Shown one piece after another: positions 1 to 7,499 of a stretch of 26,465 nucleotides of DNA. The DNA is from Oceanococcus sp041619315 (GTDB lineage Bacteria > Pseudomonadota > Gammaproteobacteria > Nevskiales > Oceanococcaceae), in the NCBI GenBank assembly GCA_041619315.1, contig JBFKEC010000009.1, forward strand, positions 1 through 26,465. The letters run 5' to 3'. The number at the start of each line of letters is the position of its first letter. Within the stretch, counting starts at the first letter, position 1. The notes below the pieces were generated by a model. The model did no database searches and had not been told where the DNA came from. It saw only the letters and a list, made by a program, of their open reading frames with translations. The position numbers were made by a program, and so were the translations under genes.

Positions 1-861
1 GCGCGGTGCATCGGCTGCGAATATCTGCACATTGGGCATGCCCGCAAGGCCATTCTCCAGTGCGTCACGCAGGGCCTGCACATGACGCTGACGCGCCTGC
101 AGCTCGCGCTTGGCCATGACCGCAGCCTGGCCGAAGCCGACAATACCGGCGAGATTCTCGGTGCCGGCGCGCACATGATCCTCATGCCCGCCACCCACCA
201 TCTGCGGCTCGAGCGCCACATCGCGCCGGCGCACCAGCGCGCCGACACCTTTGGGGCCGTAAATCTTGTGCGCGGACAGGCTGAGCAGATCCACCGGGGT
301 GTTGGCAAAATCAATCGCCAGCTTGCCGGCAGCCTGAACCGCATCGCTGTGCATACGTGCGCCATGCTGCCGCGCGATCTGCCCAAGCCGGGCGACATCC
401 TGGATCACCCCGGTTTCATTGTTGGCCCACATGATCGAAACCAGCGCGTTTCGCTGCTGCGACTGCGCCAATTCAGCTTCCAGTACCTCCGGATCAATCA
501 ATCCGTCGCGATTGACCGGCAGCTCGGTGAGCATGGCGCCGGCACGCACTTTGCCGCGCGCAGCTTCAAGCACCGCCGCATGTTCGGTACTGCCAATCAG
601 AAAATGGCACTGCTCCGGCGTGGGCGTGTTCAGCGCCAGATTGTCAGCTTCGGTGCCACCGGAGGTGAAAACCACCTCACCCGGCTGCGCACCAACCAGC
701 GCCGCAACCTGCTCGCGGGCGGTGTCGATGGCCTGACGGGCCAGTCGGCCAGCGCGGTGCACGCTGGACGGATTGCCGTAATGTCGGGTCAACCACGGCT
801 GCATCGCCTCGAAAACCTCAGGGGCGACCGGCGTGGTTGCATTGTGGTCAAAATAAATCAT
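1..861 (-). CDS. Cysteine desulfurase, NifS-like (3' end outside window)
   Basis: This is a PLP-dependent enzyme that takes sulfur from L-cysteine for Fe-S cluster and thiocofactor assembly. The minus strand is open from ATG 861 to the window edge, giving 287 residues of a family of about 380-400. Visible motifs are YFDHNATT near the N-terminus, the GGTEADN segment (about 68-74), the cofactor-stacking His94 in STEH, HSDAVQAAGK with Asp173 and Gln176, and the Schiff-base Lys199 in SAHKIYGPKG. GGGHE and RAGTEN follow. The catalytic Cys loop lies outside the window. The N-terminus and the segment VSIMWANNETG look more NifS-like than like E. coli IscS. The ATG overlaps the stop of the upstream Rrf2 gene by 4 nt (ATGA), so the two are probably translationally coupled. 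I expect an iscU-type scaffold next, but cannot see it. Confidence 0.93.
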   Translation of the reverse strand, partial: MIYFDHNATTPVAPEVFEAMQPWLTRHYGNPSSVHRAGRLARQAIDTAREQVAALVGAQPGEVVFTSGGTEADNLALNTPTPEQCHFLIGSTEHAAVLEAARGKVRAGAMLTELPVNRDGLIDPEVLEAELAQSQQRNALVSIMWANNETGVIQDVARLGQIARQHGARMHSDAVQAAGKLAIDFANTPVDLLSLSAHKIYGPKGVGALVRRRDVALEPQMVGGGHEDHVRAGTENLAGIVGFGQAAVMAKRELQARQRHVQALRDALENGLAGMPNVQIFAADAPR

Positions 862-1295
862 GCGACAGGCGTGCGGTTGGAGGGTTTGGCGCAAGCCGGC
901 TTATCGTTGCTGGCACACTCACACAGCGAAGCCAGACTGGCGTCTTCCAGGTAACTGCGCATGCAATCCGACAAACCTGACCAGAATTCACTGAGCAGCG
1001 TTTGATGCACCGGGCCGGCCGCATCCTGGGTGGTCTTTTGTGCTTCCACCGCGGCCACCACTTCGGCCACGCTGATCGATGCGGCATCCCGGCACAAACG
1101 ATAACCACCATTCGCACCGCGCACGCTCTCGACCAGACCGCGACTCTTCAAGCCACAAAAGATCTGTTCAAGATACTTGACGGACAAACCCTGACGACGG
1201 GCCACATCGGTCAGCGGCACAGGCTGCTGACAACCATTGAGTGACAGGTCCAGCAGCGCCGTGACCGCATAGCGTCCACGCGACGTGACATTCAC
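858..1295 (-). CDS. iscR: Rrf2-family regulator, IscR-like, lacking the usual Fe-S ligand cysteines
   Basis: This is a 145-residue winged-helix regulator of the Rrf2/IscR family. The N-terminus (VTSRGRYAVTALLDL), the recognition-helix region SVKYLEQIF (residues 38-46, with Glu43 kept as in E. coli IscR) and the wing VRGANGGYRL (58-67) are all typical. The start is GTG at 1295; an ATG at 1291 is out of frame. E. coli IscR binds [2Fe-2S] with three Cys around residues 92-104 plus His107. Here residues 88-104 contain no cysteine and the loop is shorter. Cysteines occur at 22, 47, 68, 111, 125, 127 and 135. The gene overlaps cysE upstream (GTGA) and the desulfurase downstream (ATGA) by 4 nt each. 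It probably regulates its own operon, but whether it senses clusters, cysteine or redox state cannot be told. The symbol is given by position and homology. Confidence 0.88.
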   Translation of the reverse strand: MNVTSRGRYAVTALLDLSLNGCQQPVPLTDVARRQGLSVKYLEQIFCGLKSRGLVESVRGANGGYRLCRDAASISVAEVVAAVEAQKTTQDAAGPVHQTLLSEFWSGLSDCMRSYLEDASLASLCECASNDKPACAKPSNRTPVA

Positions 1296-2059
1296 TCTTC
1301 GGCCTCCTGACAGGGATCGAATTCGGGCACATCCAGCTCCGGCACATCGACCTGGGGCTCACGCCCGCCAAGTTCGCAAAGGCGCTTGCAGATCTGCTTG
1401 AGTTGCTCGTCCTGGGCATGGATATGCTCAAGCATTTTGCTGATCGCGTTGGCCACCGGGTCGGGCATGTCCTTGCTCAAGCCATACGCGTCAAAGCCCA
1501 GCTTGCGCGCGATTGCCACCGTTGCATCGGACGGTTGTGCGGCTTTTTCGCGCACCACCTGACGAGCCAGAACACCCACCATGGTGGCGCCATCCGGCAC
1601 TTCCTTGGTCACAACCGCGTTCGACCCGATCCGCGCACCCTCGCCCACGGTAAAAGGTCCGAGCACCTTGGCGCCGGCCCCGACCACGACGTTGTTCTTG
1701 AGCGTGGGATGACGCTTGCCCTTGTCCCAACTGGTACCGCCCAAAGTCACCCCCTGATACAGGGTCACATCGTCACCGATCTGTGCAGTTTCGCCGATCA
1801 CGACACCAAAGCCGTGGTCAATGAAAAACCGCCGCCCGATGGTCGCGCCAGGATGAATCTCGATGCCGGTCAGCCAGCGACTGATGTTCGCAATCCAGCG
1901 CGCCAGCCAACGCACACGGCGCACCCACAGCGCGTGGGAAAGACGGTGAAACCACAACGCGTGCAAACCCGGGTAGCAGGTCAGCACTTCCCAGGTTGAA
2001 CGGGCTGCGGGATCGCGGCCAAACACCGCCTGAATGTCTTCACGCATGGATGAGAACAT
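1292..2059 (-). CDS. cysE: Serine O-acetyltransferase
   Basis: This enzyme makes O-acetyl-L-serine from serine and acetyl-CoA, the committed step of cysteine synthesis in the cytoplasm. The protein has 255 residues. A helical N-terminus (1-65, FGRDPAARS) is followed by left-handed beta-helix hexapeptide repeats (about 68-185). The active-site Asp81-His82 lie in IDHGFGVVIGE, and the second conserved His117 in GKRHPTLKN. The sequence resembles the short bacterial CysE found next to iscR, as in the Azotobacter isc locus. The C-terminal tail is acidic, carries a small DVPELDVPEFD repeat and ends in EAEE. It lacks the terminal Ile that docks enteric CysE into CysK. AGGAAAG sits about 6 nt before the ATG at 2059. 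This is the first gene of the three-gene overlapping unit and supplies the cysteine that the last gene consumes. Confidence 0.95.
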   Translation of the reverse strand: MFSSMREDIQAVFGRDPAARSTWEVLTCYPGLHALWFHRLSHALWVRRVRWLARWIANISRWLTGIEIHPGATIGRRFFIDHGFGVVIGETAQIGDDVTLYQGVTLGGTSWDKGKRHPTLKNNVVVGAGAKVLGPFTVGEGARIGSNAVVTKEVPDGATMVGVLARQVVREKAAQPSDATVAIARKLGFDAYGLSKDMPDPVANAISKMLEHIHAQDEQLKQICKRLCELGGREPQVDVPELDVPEFDPCQEAEE

Positions 2060-2097
2060 GAGCTTTCCTGCTGGGCCGGAAGATCGCGCCGGCTTTT

Positions 2098-2121
2098 CCT
2101 ACTGAACGAGTCGGAATTCTA
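2098..2121 (-). promoter_or_regulatory. Candidate cysE promoter -10 with IscR type-1-like operator
   Basis: On the minus strand, 2114-2098 reads CCGACTCGTTCAGTAGG, an imperfect palindrome with one mismatched arm position. It fits the core of the E. coli IscR type-1 consensus (YYGACTRWWWYAGTCRR) except at three positions. Directly upstream, 2121-2116 reads TAGAAT, a 5/6 match to a sigma-70 -10 box; I see no good -35. The operator lies where transcription would start, a repression geometry, 39-55 bp before the cysE ATG. The consensus is from memory of E. coli work and binding is inferred. Confidence 0.55.
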
Positions 2122-2147
2122 GCGCGATCAGCTCGCGCACGCATCCA

Positions 2148-2945
2148 TCAGGGCTTGTCCGGCAACTGGTCCAGCGTTTTTTCGGTGGCGCTGAGTTGCC
2201 CGCGCAAAATGTTGATCTCGTTTGTATCCAGCGCAGCGCGCGCGTAGATGCGCCGAATGCGGCGCAAAATCGCCTCCTGATTCTTGCCGGCGAAAAACCC
2301 GGTGCGCTTGATCACCCGATCAATATGACCAATCAAACCCTCCAGCTCCTGCGAGCGCGCGGGGCGGTAATCCTCCGGCGCTGCTGGCGGCAGCTTGGCT
2401 GCGGACTGTATCCATTCGTAGGCCAGAATCTGTACTGCCGCGGCCAGATTGAGCGACGCGAACTCCGACTGGGTTGGAATTCGAACCAGGCGTTGACACA
2501 GATCAACCTCTTCATTGGTCAGCCCGGTGCGCTCACGCCCGAACACCAGTGCGACTTCACCGTCACCGGCCAGACGTCCGGCATCTGCGCAAAAATCGCG
2601 CGGCAACATGACCTGCGGACCAATATGGCGCTCTCTGGCCGTGGTGCCCACCACAAGGGTGCAATCGGCAACCGCCTCGGCCAGCGTTTCGCAAACGCGC
2701 GCATCGGCCAGCACATCCACGGCACTGACCGCGCGCGCGGCGGCCTCCTCGCTGGGGTAGATGCCGGGCTTGGGGTCCACCAGGACCAGCTGCGTCAGCC
2801 CCATGGTCTTCATTGCACGCGCTGCGCCGCCAATGTTTCCCGGATGTGTGGTGCCGCACAAAACAATACGCAACGGCGGACGACCGTGCGCCGGGTTGTG
2901 CGTGTTATCCTGTTCGGCTGTTTGTCCTGCCCTATCGGCGTCCAT
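2148..2945 (-). CDS. trmJ: tRNA (cytidine/uridine-2'-O-)-methyltransferase TrmJ
   Basis: This SPOUT-class methyltransferase makes the 2'-O-methyl at position 32 of tRNA anticodon loops, using S-adenosylmethionine. From ATG 2945 it has 265 residues (E. coli about 246). The N-terminal core LRIVLCGTTHPGNIGGAARA and the following MKTMGL are diagnostic. The trefoil-knot SAM site is seen in ALVFGRERTGLTNEEVDLC and IPTQSEFASLNLAAAVQ. A C-terminal helical extension (IKRTGFFAGKNQEAILRRI) follows, as in E. coli. The frame is open upstream to 2996, but GAGAGG about 4-5 nt before 2945 and the family start support 2945; a TTG at 2873 would match the shortest family members. suhB diverges from it, and the two ATGs overlap. 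Downstream, 88 bp separate it from cysE, which has its own likely promoter. Confidence 0.93.
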   Translation of the reverse strand: MDADRAGQTAEQDNTHNPAHGRPPLRIVLCGTTHPGNIGGAARAMKTMGLTQLVLVDPKPGIYPSEEAAARAVSAVDVLADARVCETLAEAVADCTLVVGTTARERHIGPQVMLPRDFCADAGRLAGDGEVALVFGRERTGLTNEEVDLCQRLVRIPTQSEFASLNLAAAVQILAYEWIQSAAKLPPAAPEDYRPARSQELEGLIGHIDRVIKRTGFFAGKNQEAILRRIRRIYARAALDTNEINILRGQLSATEKTLDQLPDKP

Positions 2946-3714
2946 GCACCCTCTCGTCAATATCGGAATTACTGCCGCACGTGCGGCTGGCAACATTATG
3001 ATGCGCCACCTGGACCGCGTCGATCAGCTTAAGATCGACCGCAAGGGTCGCTATGACTTCGTCTCCGATGTAGACCATCGCGCTGAACAGGCCATCATAG
3101 AAACCATCCACCGCGCCTATCCGGACCACGCCATTCTTGGCGAAGAGACCGGTGAACACGGTGATCACGAAGTTCAGTGGGTGATCGATCCGCTCGACGG
3201 CACGACCAACTACCTGCACCAGGTTCCGCACTTCTGCACCAGCATCGGCATTGTCGATCGTGGTGAACTGGCCCACGCGATCATCTACGATCCGTTCAAG
3301 GAAGAGCTGTTCACCGCCAGCAAGGGCCGTGGCGCGCAACTCAATCGCCGACGCATTCGCGTTAGCGGCACGCGACGTCTGGATCAGGCCTTGATCACCA
3401 CCGGCGAACCGCTGGACGAAGGCCCTCGCCTGGACCGTTATCTCCCGCAACTCGAGCGCATCACCAAAGGCAGTGGCGGCATTCGTCGCACCGGCTCTGC
3501 GGCGCTCGATCTGGCCTATGTTGCGGCCGGGCGTTTCGACGGGTTCTGGGAACTCAACCTCAAACCCTGGGATATTGCAGCAGGCATCCTGCTGGTCCGC
3601 GAAGCCGGCGGCACAGTGCTCGAACTGGCCGGTGGCAACCCAATGAAAACTGGCGATATCGTGGCCGCCAACCAGAAGCTGATTCAGCCGTTCTACGCCA
3701 GCGTTATCGGCTAG
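2944..3714 (+). CDS. suhB: Inositol-1-monophosphatase family protein SuhB
   Basis: This is a Mg-dependent inositol monophosphatase-fold protein. In E. coli SuhB also joins the antitermination complex on rRNA operons and helps ribosome assembly. The 256 residues begin MHPLVNIGITAARAAGN, colinear with the E. coli start. Metal-site motifs are GEETG (Glu67-Glu68), WVIDPLDGTTN (Asp82 and Asp85) and the C-terminal LKPWDIAAG. RRTGSAALDLAYVAAGR is the family signature. The frame is open upstream to 2761, but homology fixes the start at 2944. I see no good ribosome-binding site before it, and the upstream sequence is the 5' end of trmJ on the other strand. The 3' end overlaps tesA tail-to-tail by 11 bp. 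Confidence 0.95.
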   Translation: MHPLVNIGITAARAAGNIMMRHLDRVDQLKIDRKGRYDFVSDVDHRAEQAIIETIHRAYPDHAILGEETGEHGDHEVQWVIDPLDGTTNYLHQVPHFCTSIGIVDRGELAHAIIYDPFKEELFTASKGRGAQLNRRRIRVSGTRRLDQALITTGEPLDEGPRLDRYLPQLERITKGSGGIRRTGSAALDLAYVAAGRFDGFWELNLKPWDIAAGILLVREAGGTVLELAGGNPMKTGDIVAANQKLIQPFYASVIG

Positions 3715-4342
3715 CCGCGGCAGCCTGTTCGGGCTCAGGCCCGAGCAATGTTTCGATCTCATTCCAAACCGCATCCAGCAGCTGTGGCTGCGCTGCCGCT
3801 GTGGGGTGTATGCCGTCGTCCTGAAAATGCGCCGCATCCATGGCGATGGCGCTCAGAAAGAACGGCACCAGCACCACATCGGCCGCCTGTGCGATCTGAT
3901 GGAAGCTGTCACGAAATGCATTGCTGTAGCGCGCCCCATAGTTGGGCGGGATGCGCATTTCAAACAGCACCACGTCAGCACCAGCGGCGCGCGACAGGTC
4001 AATCATCTGCTCTAGATTTTCGCGCATGTGTTGCAAATTCTGCGCGCGCAGTCCGTCATTGGCGCCAAGCTCAATCAGAACCAGTTGGGGTTTCACGCGG
4101 TCCAAGGCGCTCGGCAAGCGACGCAGCCCCCCTTCGGTGGTTTCACCGGATATGCTCGCATTGACCACGGTCAACGGATACGCAAGATCATCCAGTCGCT
4201 GCTGCAACAAGCTCACCCACCCTTGCGACTTGGGAATCCCATAGGCCGCAGACAACGAATCTCCCATAACCAGTATGTTCGCGCCGGCTTGCGCCGCGAA
4301 CGGAAGAACGCTCAGTACAAAAATCAGGACACGCGCCATCAT
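3704..4342 (-). CDS. tesA: Exported SGNH lipase/thioesterase TesA-like
   Basis: This is a periplasmic acyl-CoA thioesterase I / lysophospholipase L1 of the GDSL (SGNH) family. From ATG 4342 it has 212 residues. A Sec signal peptide (MMARVLIFVLSVLPFAAQA) precedes the mature start. Catalytic blocks are VMGDSLSAAYG (Ser29 nucleophile), NASISGETTEGG (block II Gly), ELGANDGLR (block III Asn) and DGIHPTAAAQP (Asp176, His179). The frame stays open to 4522, but homology and the signal peptide place the start at 4342 or at the adjacent ATG 4339. It is divergent from ybbA, with overlapping start codons. tesA, ybbA and ybbP are neighbours in many proteobacteria, and a functional link between the thioesterase and the exporter has been proposed. 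The final residues are Glu/Ala-rich. Confidence 0.94.
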   Translation of the reverse strand: MMARVLIFVLSVLPFAAQAGANILVMGDSLSAAYGIPKSQGWVSLLQQRLDDLAYPLTVVNASISGETTEGGLRRLPSALDRVKPQLVLIELGANDGLRAQNLQHMRENLEQMIDLSRAAGADVVLFEMRIPPNYGARYSNAFRDSFHQIAQAADVVLVPFFLSAIAMDAAHFQDDGIHPTAAAQPQLLDAVWNEIETLLGPEPEQAAAASR

Positions 4343-5012
4343 GTCACTTGCCATCCAGGCTGAAAACGTAGAAAAAAGCGTAGGCTCGGGCAGCCAGCGC
4401 ATCCAGATTCTGAATGCCACCAACGTCTCCATCGCCAGCGCTGAGGCCGTAGCGATCCTTGGCCGTTCCGGAGCGGGCAAAACCACATTGCTGTCATTGC
4501 TGGCCGGCCTCGACCACCCCACTGCCGGACGTATCGTACTCGACGGCCATGATTTGAGCGGCCTGGACGAGGAACAACGCGCCAGGGTGCGCGCCGGTCG
4601 GGTGGGTTTCGTGTTTCAGTCGTTTCAACTGCTTGGCGGCTTCACCGCACTGGAAAATGTACGTCTGTCGGCCGAACTGGCTGGCCTGGACAATGCCCGC
4701 GAGCGCGCGGTGGCAGCGCTTGAGCAGGTTGAACTGGGCCACCGGCTGAAACATTTACCGCGCCAGTTGTCCGGCGGCGAAAAGCAGCGCGTGGCGCTGG
4801 CCCGCGCTTTTGTCGCCGAGCCTGCCATCCTGTTTGCCGATGAACCGACCGGCAACCTCGACGGCGCCACCGGCGCCCACATCGTGGAAATGATGTTCGC
4901 GCTCAATGCGCAAACCGGCACCACGCTGGTTCTGGTCACCCATGACGAAGCATTGGCTGCACGCTGTCAGCGCCAACTGCGCTTGCGCGACGGCCACATC
5001 GTGACCGCATAA
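4341..5012 (+). CDS. ybbA: ABC transporter ATP-binding protein YbbA
   Basis: This is the ATPase of a MacB/LolD-type (FtsX-family) ABC system and the partner of the permease that follows. It has 223 residues, the usual size. Walker A is GRSGAGKT (41-48), the Q-loop Gln93 lies in VFQSFQLLGG, the signature is LSGGEKQR (143-150), Walker B is ILFADEPT (163-170, Glu168 catalytic), and the switch is His201 in LVTHDEALAA. The KSVGSG N-terminus and the FVFQSF motif resemble E. coli YbbA. The frame is open back to 4275, but the extra 22 residues lie inside tesA and do not match the family. The stop is 10 bp before ybbP, with GGAG just ahead of the ybbP ATG. The substrate is unknown; export or extraction of hydrophobic molecules from the inner membrane is inferred. 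Confidence 0.94.
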   Translation: MSLAIQAENVEKSVGSGSQRIQILNATNVSIASAEAVAILGRSGAGKTTLLSLLAGLDHPTAGRIVLDGHDLSGLDEEQRARVRAGRVGFVFQSFQLLGGFTALENVRLSAELAGLDNARERAVAALEQVELGHRLKHLPRQLSGGEKQRVALARAFVAEPAILFADEPTGNLDGATGAHIVEMMFALNAQTGTTLVLVTHDEALAARCQRQLRLRDGHIVTA

Positions 5013-5022
5013 GGAGCCTGCT

Positions 5023-7497
5023 ATGAATTGGCGTATGCGCTGGGCCCAACATCATCTGCTTGCACTTGTACGTGACAGCGAACTGCGCGTGCTTGGTCTG
5101 GCACTGATATGCGCGGTCGCCGCCAGCAGTGCTGTGCAATTGTTTGGCGATCGCGTTGCCCGCGCGATCGGCGCACAAAGCGGTGAATCACTGGGCGCCG
5201 ACCTGATCATCAGTGCACGCAGCCCGATCGACCAGAACGTGCGCGCAGCGCTGGCTGCAGATCTCGAGCTGACCAGCACGATTCATCTGCCCTCGGTGAT
5301 CTGGTATGGCGACAGCAATCATCTTGCCGGCCTCAAGGCGGTGGCAGAGGGCTACCCGCTGAAAGGCGAGTTGCGTACAGCACAGGCACCACTACACCCG
5401 GAAAGCAGCGCGACAGGCATCCCTGCGCCAGGCACCGCCTGGGTCGATGCCCAACTGTGGAGCGAACTGCAGCTTGAATCGCAAGCCATGATTGAAGTCG
5501 GCGCATTGACCCTGCGGGTGACCCGACTGCTGACCTATGAACCGGATCGTGGCTCGGGCTTTGTCGACCTGGCCCCTCGCCTGCTCATCAACATGAGCGA
5601 TCTGCCAGGCACCGGCCTTCTGCAACCCGGCAGCCGAGCCCAGTACCGCCTGCTGGCGAGCGGCGACGAACGCGCCCTGGCCGCCGCCAAAGCGCTGGAT
5701 TTCTCGCCAGACACCCGCCTCATCACGCCCGCTGACGCACGCCCGGAGATACGCAAAGCGGTATCTCGCGCGGAAAGCTTTTTGGCGCTGGCCAGCATGA
5801 CAGCCGGCTTGTTGGGCGCCATCGCGGTGGCCCTGTGCGCCCATCAATACGGACAGCGCTTGCGCGCCGACGTGGCGCTATTGCGCTGCCTGGGCGCGGC
5901 CCGCCGAGATATCCAGTTGGCGCTGCTGTTCAGCTTGTTGGCGATGGCCATGGTTGCCGGCGGTCTGGGCGCCGCCATCGGCTGGAGCGTGCAATTTCTG
6001 CTCCAGGACCTGGCCCGCCTGATGTTGCTGCCGGAACTGCCGCGCCCCCATTTGCTGGCGCTCGCTCAATCCTGGCTGATTGCGTTAATTCTGCTTGCCG
6101 GCTTCGCCCTGCCGCCATTGCTGGCAGCTACCCGTGCAGCCCCCATCGCGGTGCTGCGCAACGACAGCGAAGGTGCGGGCCGACGCTGGGGCTGGCAGCT
6201 TACTGCGGTTGTCGGACTGATCGGTTTGCTCGCACTGCAGGCTCCTTCACTGTTCATGCTCGGCGCCGTCATCGCCGGACAGGTCGTGACCGCCGGCCTG
6301 CTGGCCGCACTCAGCCTGACCATACTCTTGCTCATTCGCCCCCTGCGTCACAGCGCCTTGCGTGGCTGGCGCCTGGGCTTGGGCAACCTGCTGCGCCGGA
6401 CCAGCCTGACCATTGCCCAGTGCATGGCACTGGGCCTGGGCCTGCTCGCCCTGTTGTTATTGACGGTGGTGCGACACGACCTGCTCGAAGGTTGGCAAAA
6501 CAAGCTGCCCGCCGACACGCCCAACCAGTTTTTGATCAACATCCAGAGCGATCAGGTCGAGCCACTGCAAGCCTTTCTGACCGAACGCGGGATCGAAAGC
6601 CAGCGCATCTGGCCGATGGCCCGCTCGCGCCTGGTTGCGGTAAACGGCGAAGCGGTGGATGCCGACAGTTTCGACGACCCCGAAACCCAGCGCTGGATCA
6701 ATCGCGATTTCAACTTGTCCTGGGCGCAGCAGCTGAGCCCTGACAATCACATCACTGAGGGGCAATGGTGGGGCTCTGAAGCTCACGGCCAGAACCTGCT
6801 GTCAGCCGAAGTGTATGTACAGGAGCGCTTGGGCGTGGGGCTGGGCGACACCCTGAGCCTGGACTTCGCCGGCACCGTGCGCACTTTCACCATTCACCAT
6901 TTGCGCGAAGTCGACTGGGAGTCGTTTCAACCCAACTTCTTCCTGCTCACGCCACCCGGCGTGCTCGACGACGTGCCGGCAACCTGGCTGACCAGTTTCT
7001 ACCTGCCACCGGACAAGCGCGCAGCAATGCGTGATCTGAACACCCAGTTCCCGGCTGTCACCGTGCTCGATCTGGATGCCCTGATGGACCAGGTGCGCGC
7101 CATCATGCAGCGCATTGTCGGCGCGCTGGAAATGGTTTTTGTGTTCACCGTGGCCGCAGGCCTGATCGTGCTGCTCGCGGCCATGGAGGCAGGCCGTCAC
7201 GAACGCAGCCGGGAGATCGCCCTGATGCGCACACTGGGCGCGACACGCCGCGAAGTCCGCCAGGCGCTACTGAGTGAATTCGCCGCCCTGGGTGCGCTCA
7301 GCGGGCTGGTTGCCGCCATTTGCGCACAGGCTGTCGGCTGGATACTCGCCGATCAGGTGTTCGAGATTCCTTACACGATTCGCTGGCTGACCATTGCGGG
7401 CAGCGCCGTAGCCGGCGCACTTCTGGTCTGCACCCTGGCCTGGCTAAGCCTGCGTCCGGTGACCAACACACCACCGGACCGGATCCTGCGCGATTAG
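5023..7497 (+). CDS. ybbP: ABC transporter permease YbbP, FtsX-like domains
   Basis: This is the inner-membrane permease paired with YbbA, 824 residues against about 804 in E. coli. An N-terminal membrane segment (about 21-41) is followed by a large periplasmic region (45-250). A cluster of membrane segments (about 252-274, 297-322, 350-370, 390-440 as two, and 460-486) follows, then a second periplasmic region (490-700). The C-terminal FtsX domain has three segments (about 703-725, 749-775 and 792-812). Cytoplasmic coupling motifs of the FtsX class appear twice: ADVALLRCLGAARRDIQ and REIALMRTLGATRREVR. The duplicated layout fits YbbP rather than LolC/E or FtsX. It lies 10 bp after ybbA, and its stop is 2 bp from the convergent yhbY stop, leaving no room for a terminator. 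Confidence 0.93.
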   Translation: MNWRMRWAQHHLLALVRDSELRVLGLALICAVAASSAVQLFGDRVARAIGAQSGESLGADLIISARSPIDQNVRAALAADLELTSTIHLPSVIWYGDSNHLAGLKAVAEGYPLKGELRTAQAPLHPESSATGIPAPGTAWVDAQLWSELQLESQAMIEVGALTLRVTRLLTYEPDRGSGFVDLAPRLLINMSDLPGTGLLQPGSRAQYRLLASGDERALAAAKALDFSPDTRLITPADARPEIRKAVSRAESFLALASMTAGLLGAIAVALCAHQYGQRLRADVALLRCLGAARRDIQLALLFSLLAMAMVAGGLGAAIGWSVQFLLQDLARLMLLPELPRPHLLALAQSWLIALILLAGFALPPLLAATRAAPIAVLRNDSEGAGRRWGWQLTAVVGLIGLLALQAPSLFMLGAVIAGQVVTAGLLAALSLTILLLIRPLRHSALRGWRLGLGNLLRRTSLTIAQCMALGLGLLALLLLTVVRHDLLEGWQNKLPADTPNQFLINIQSDQVEPLQAFLTERGIESQRIWPMARSRLVAVNGEAVDADSFDDPETQRWINRDFNLSWAQQLSPDNHITEGQWWGSEAHGQNLLSAEVYVQERLGVGLGDTLSLDFAGTVRTFTIHHLREVDWESFQPNFFLLTPPGVLDDVPATWLTSFYLPPDKRAAMRDLNTQFPAVTVLDLDALMDQVRAIMQRIVGALEMVFVFTVAAGLIVLLAAMEAGRHERSREIALMRTLGATRREVRQALLSEFAALGALSGLVAAICAQAVGWILADQVFEIPYTIRWLTIAGSAVAGALLVCTLAWLSLRPVTNTPPDRILRD

Positions 7498-7499
7498 CG

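Noticed and set aside
82..954. Long open frame of 290 codons on the plus strand
   Set aside because: It is the mirror of the cysteine desulfurase, whose minus-strand translation has all the family motifs; the plus-strand product matches nothing.
2932..3837. Minus-strand frame of 301 codons opposite suhB
   Set aside because: It is antisense to an unmistakable SuhB, has no ribosome-binding site and makes no recognisable protein.
4275..4340. Earlier in-frame start for ybbA
   Set aside because: It adds 22 residues inside tesA that do not match YbbA proteins; the family start is at 4341.
5835..6743. Plus-strand frame of 302 codons overlapping ybbP
   Set aside because: It is an alternative frame inside the permease; its product is Arg/Pro-rich and without domain features.
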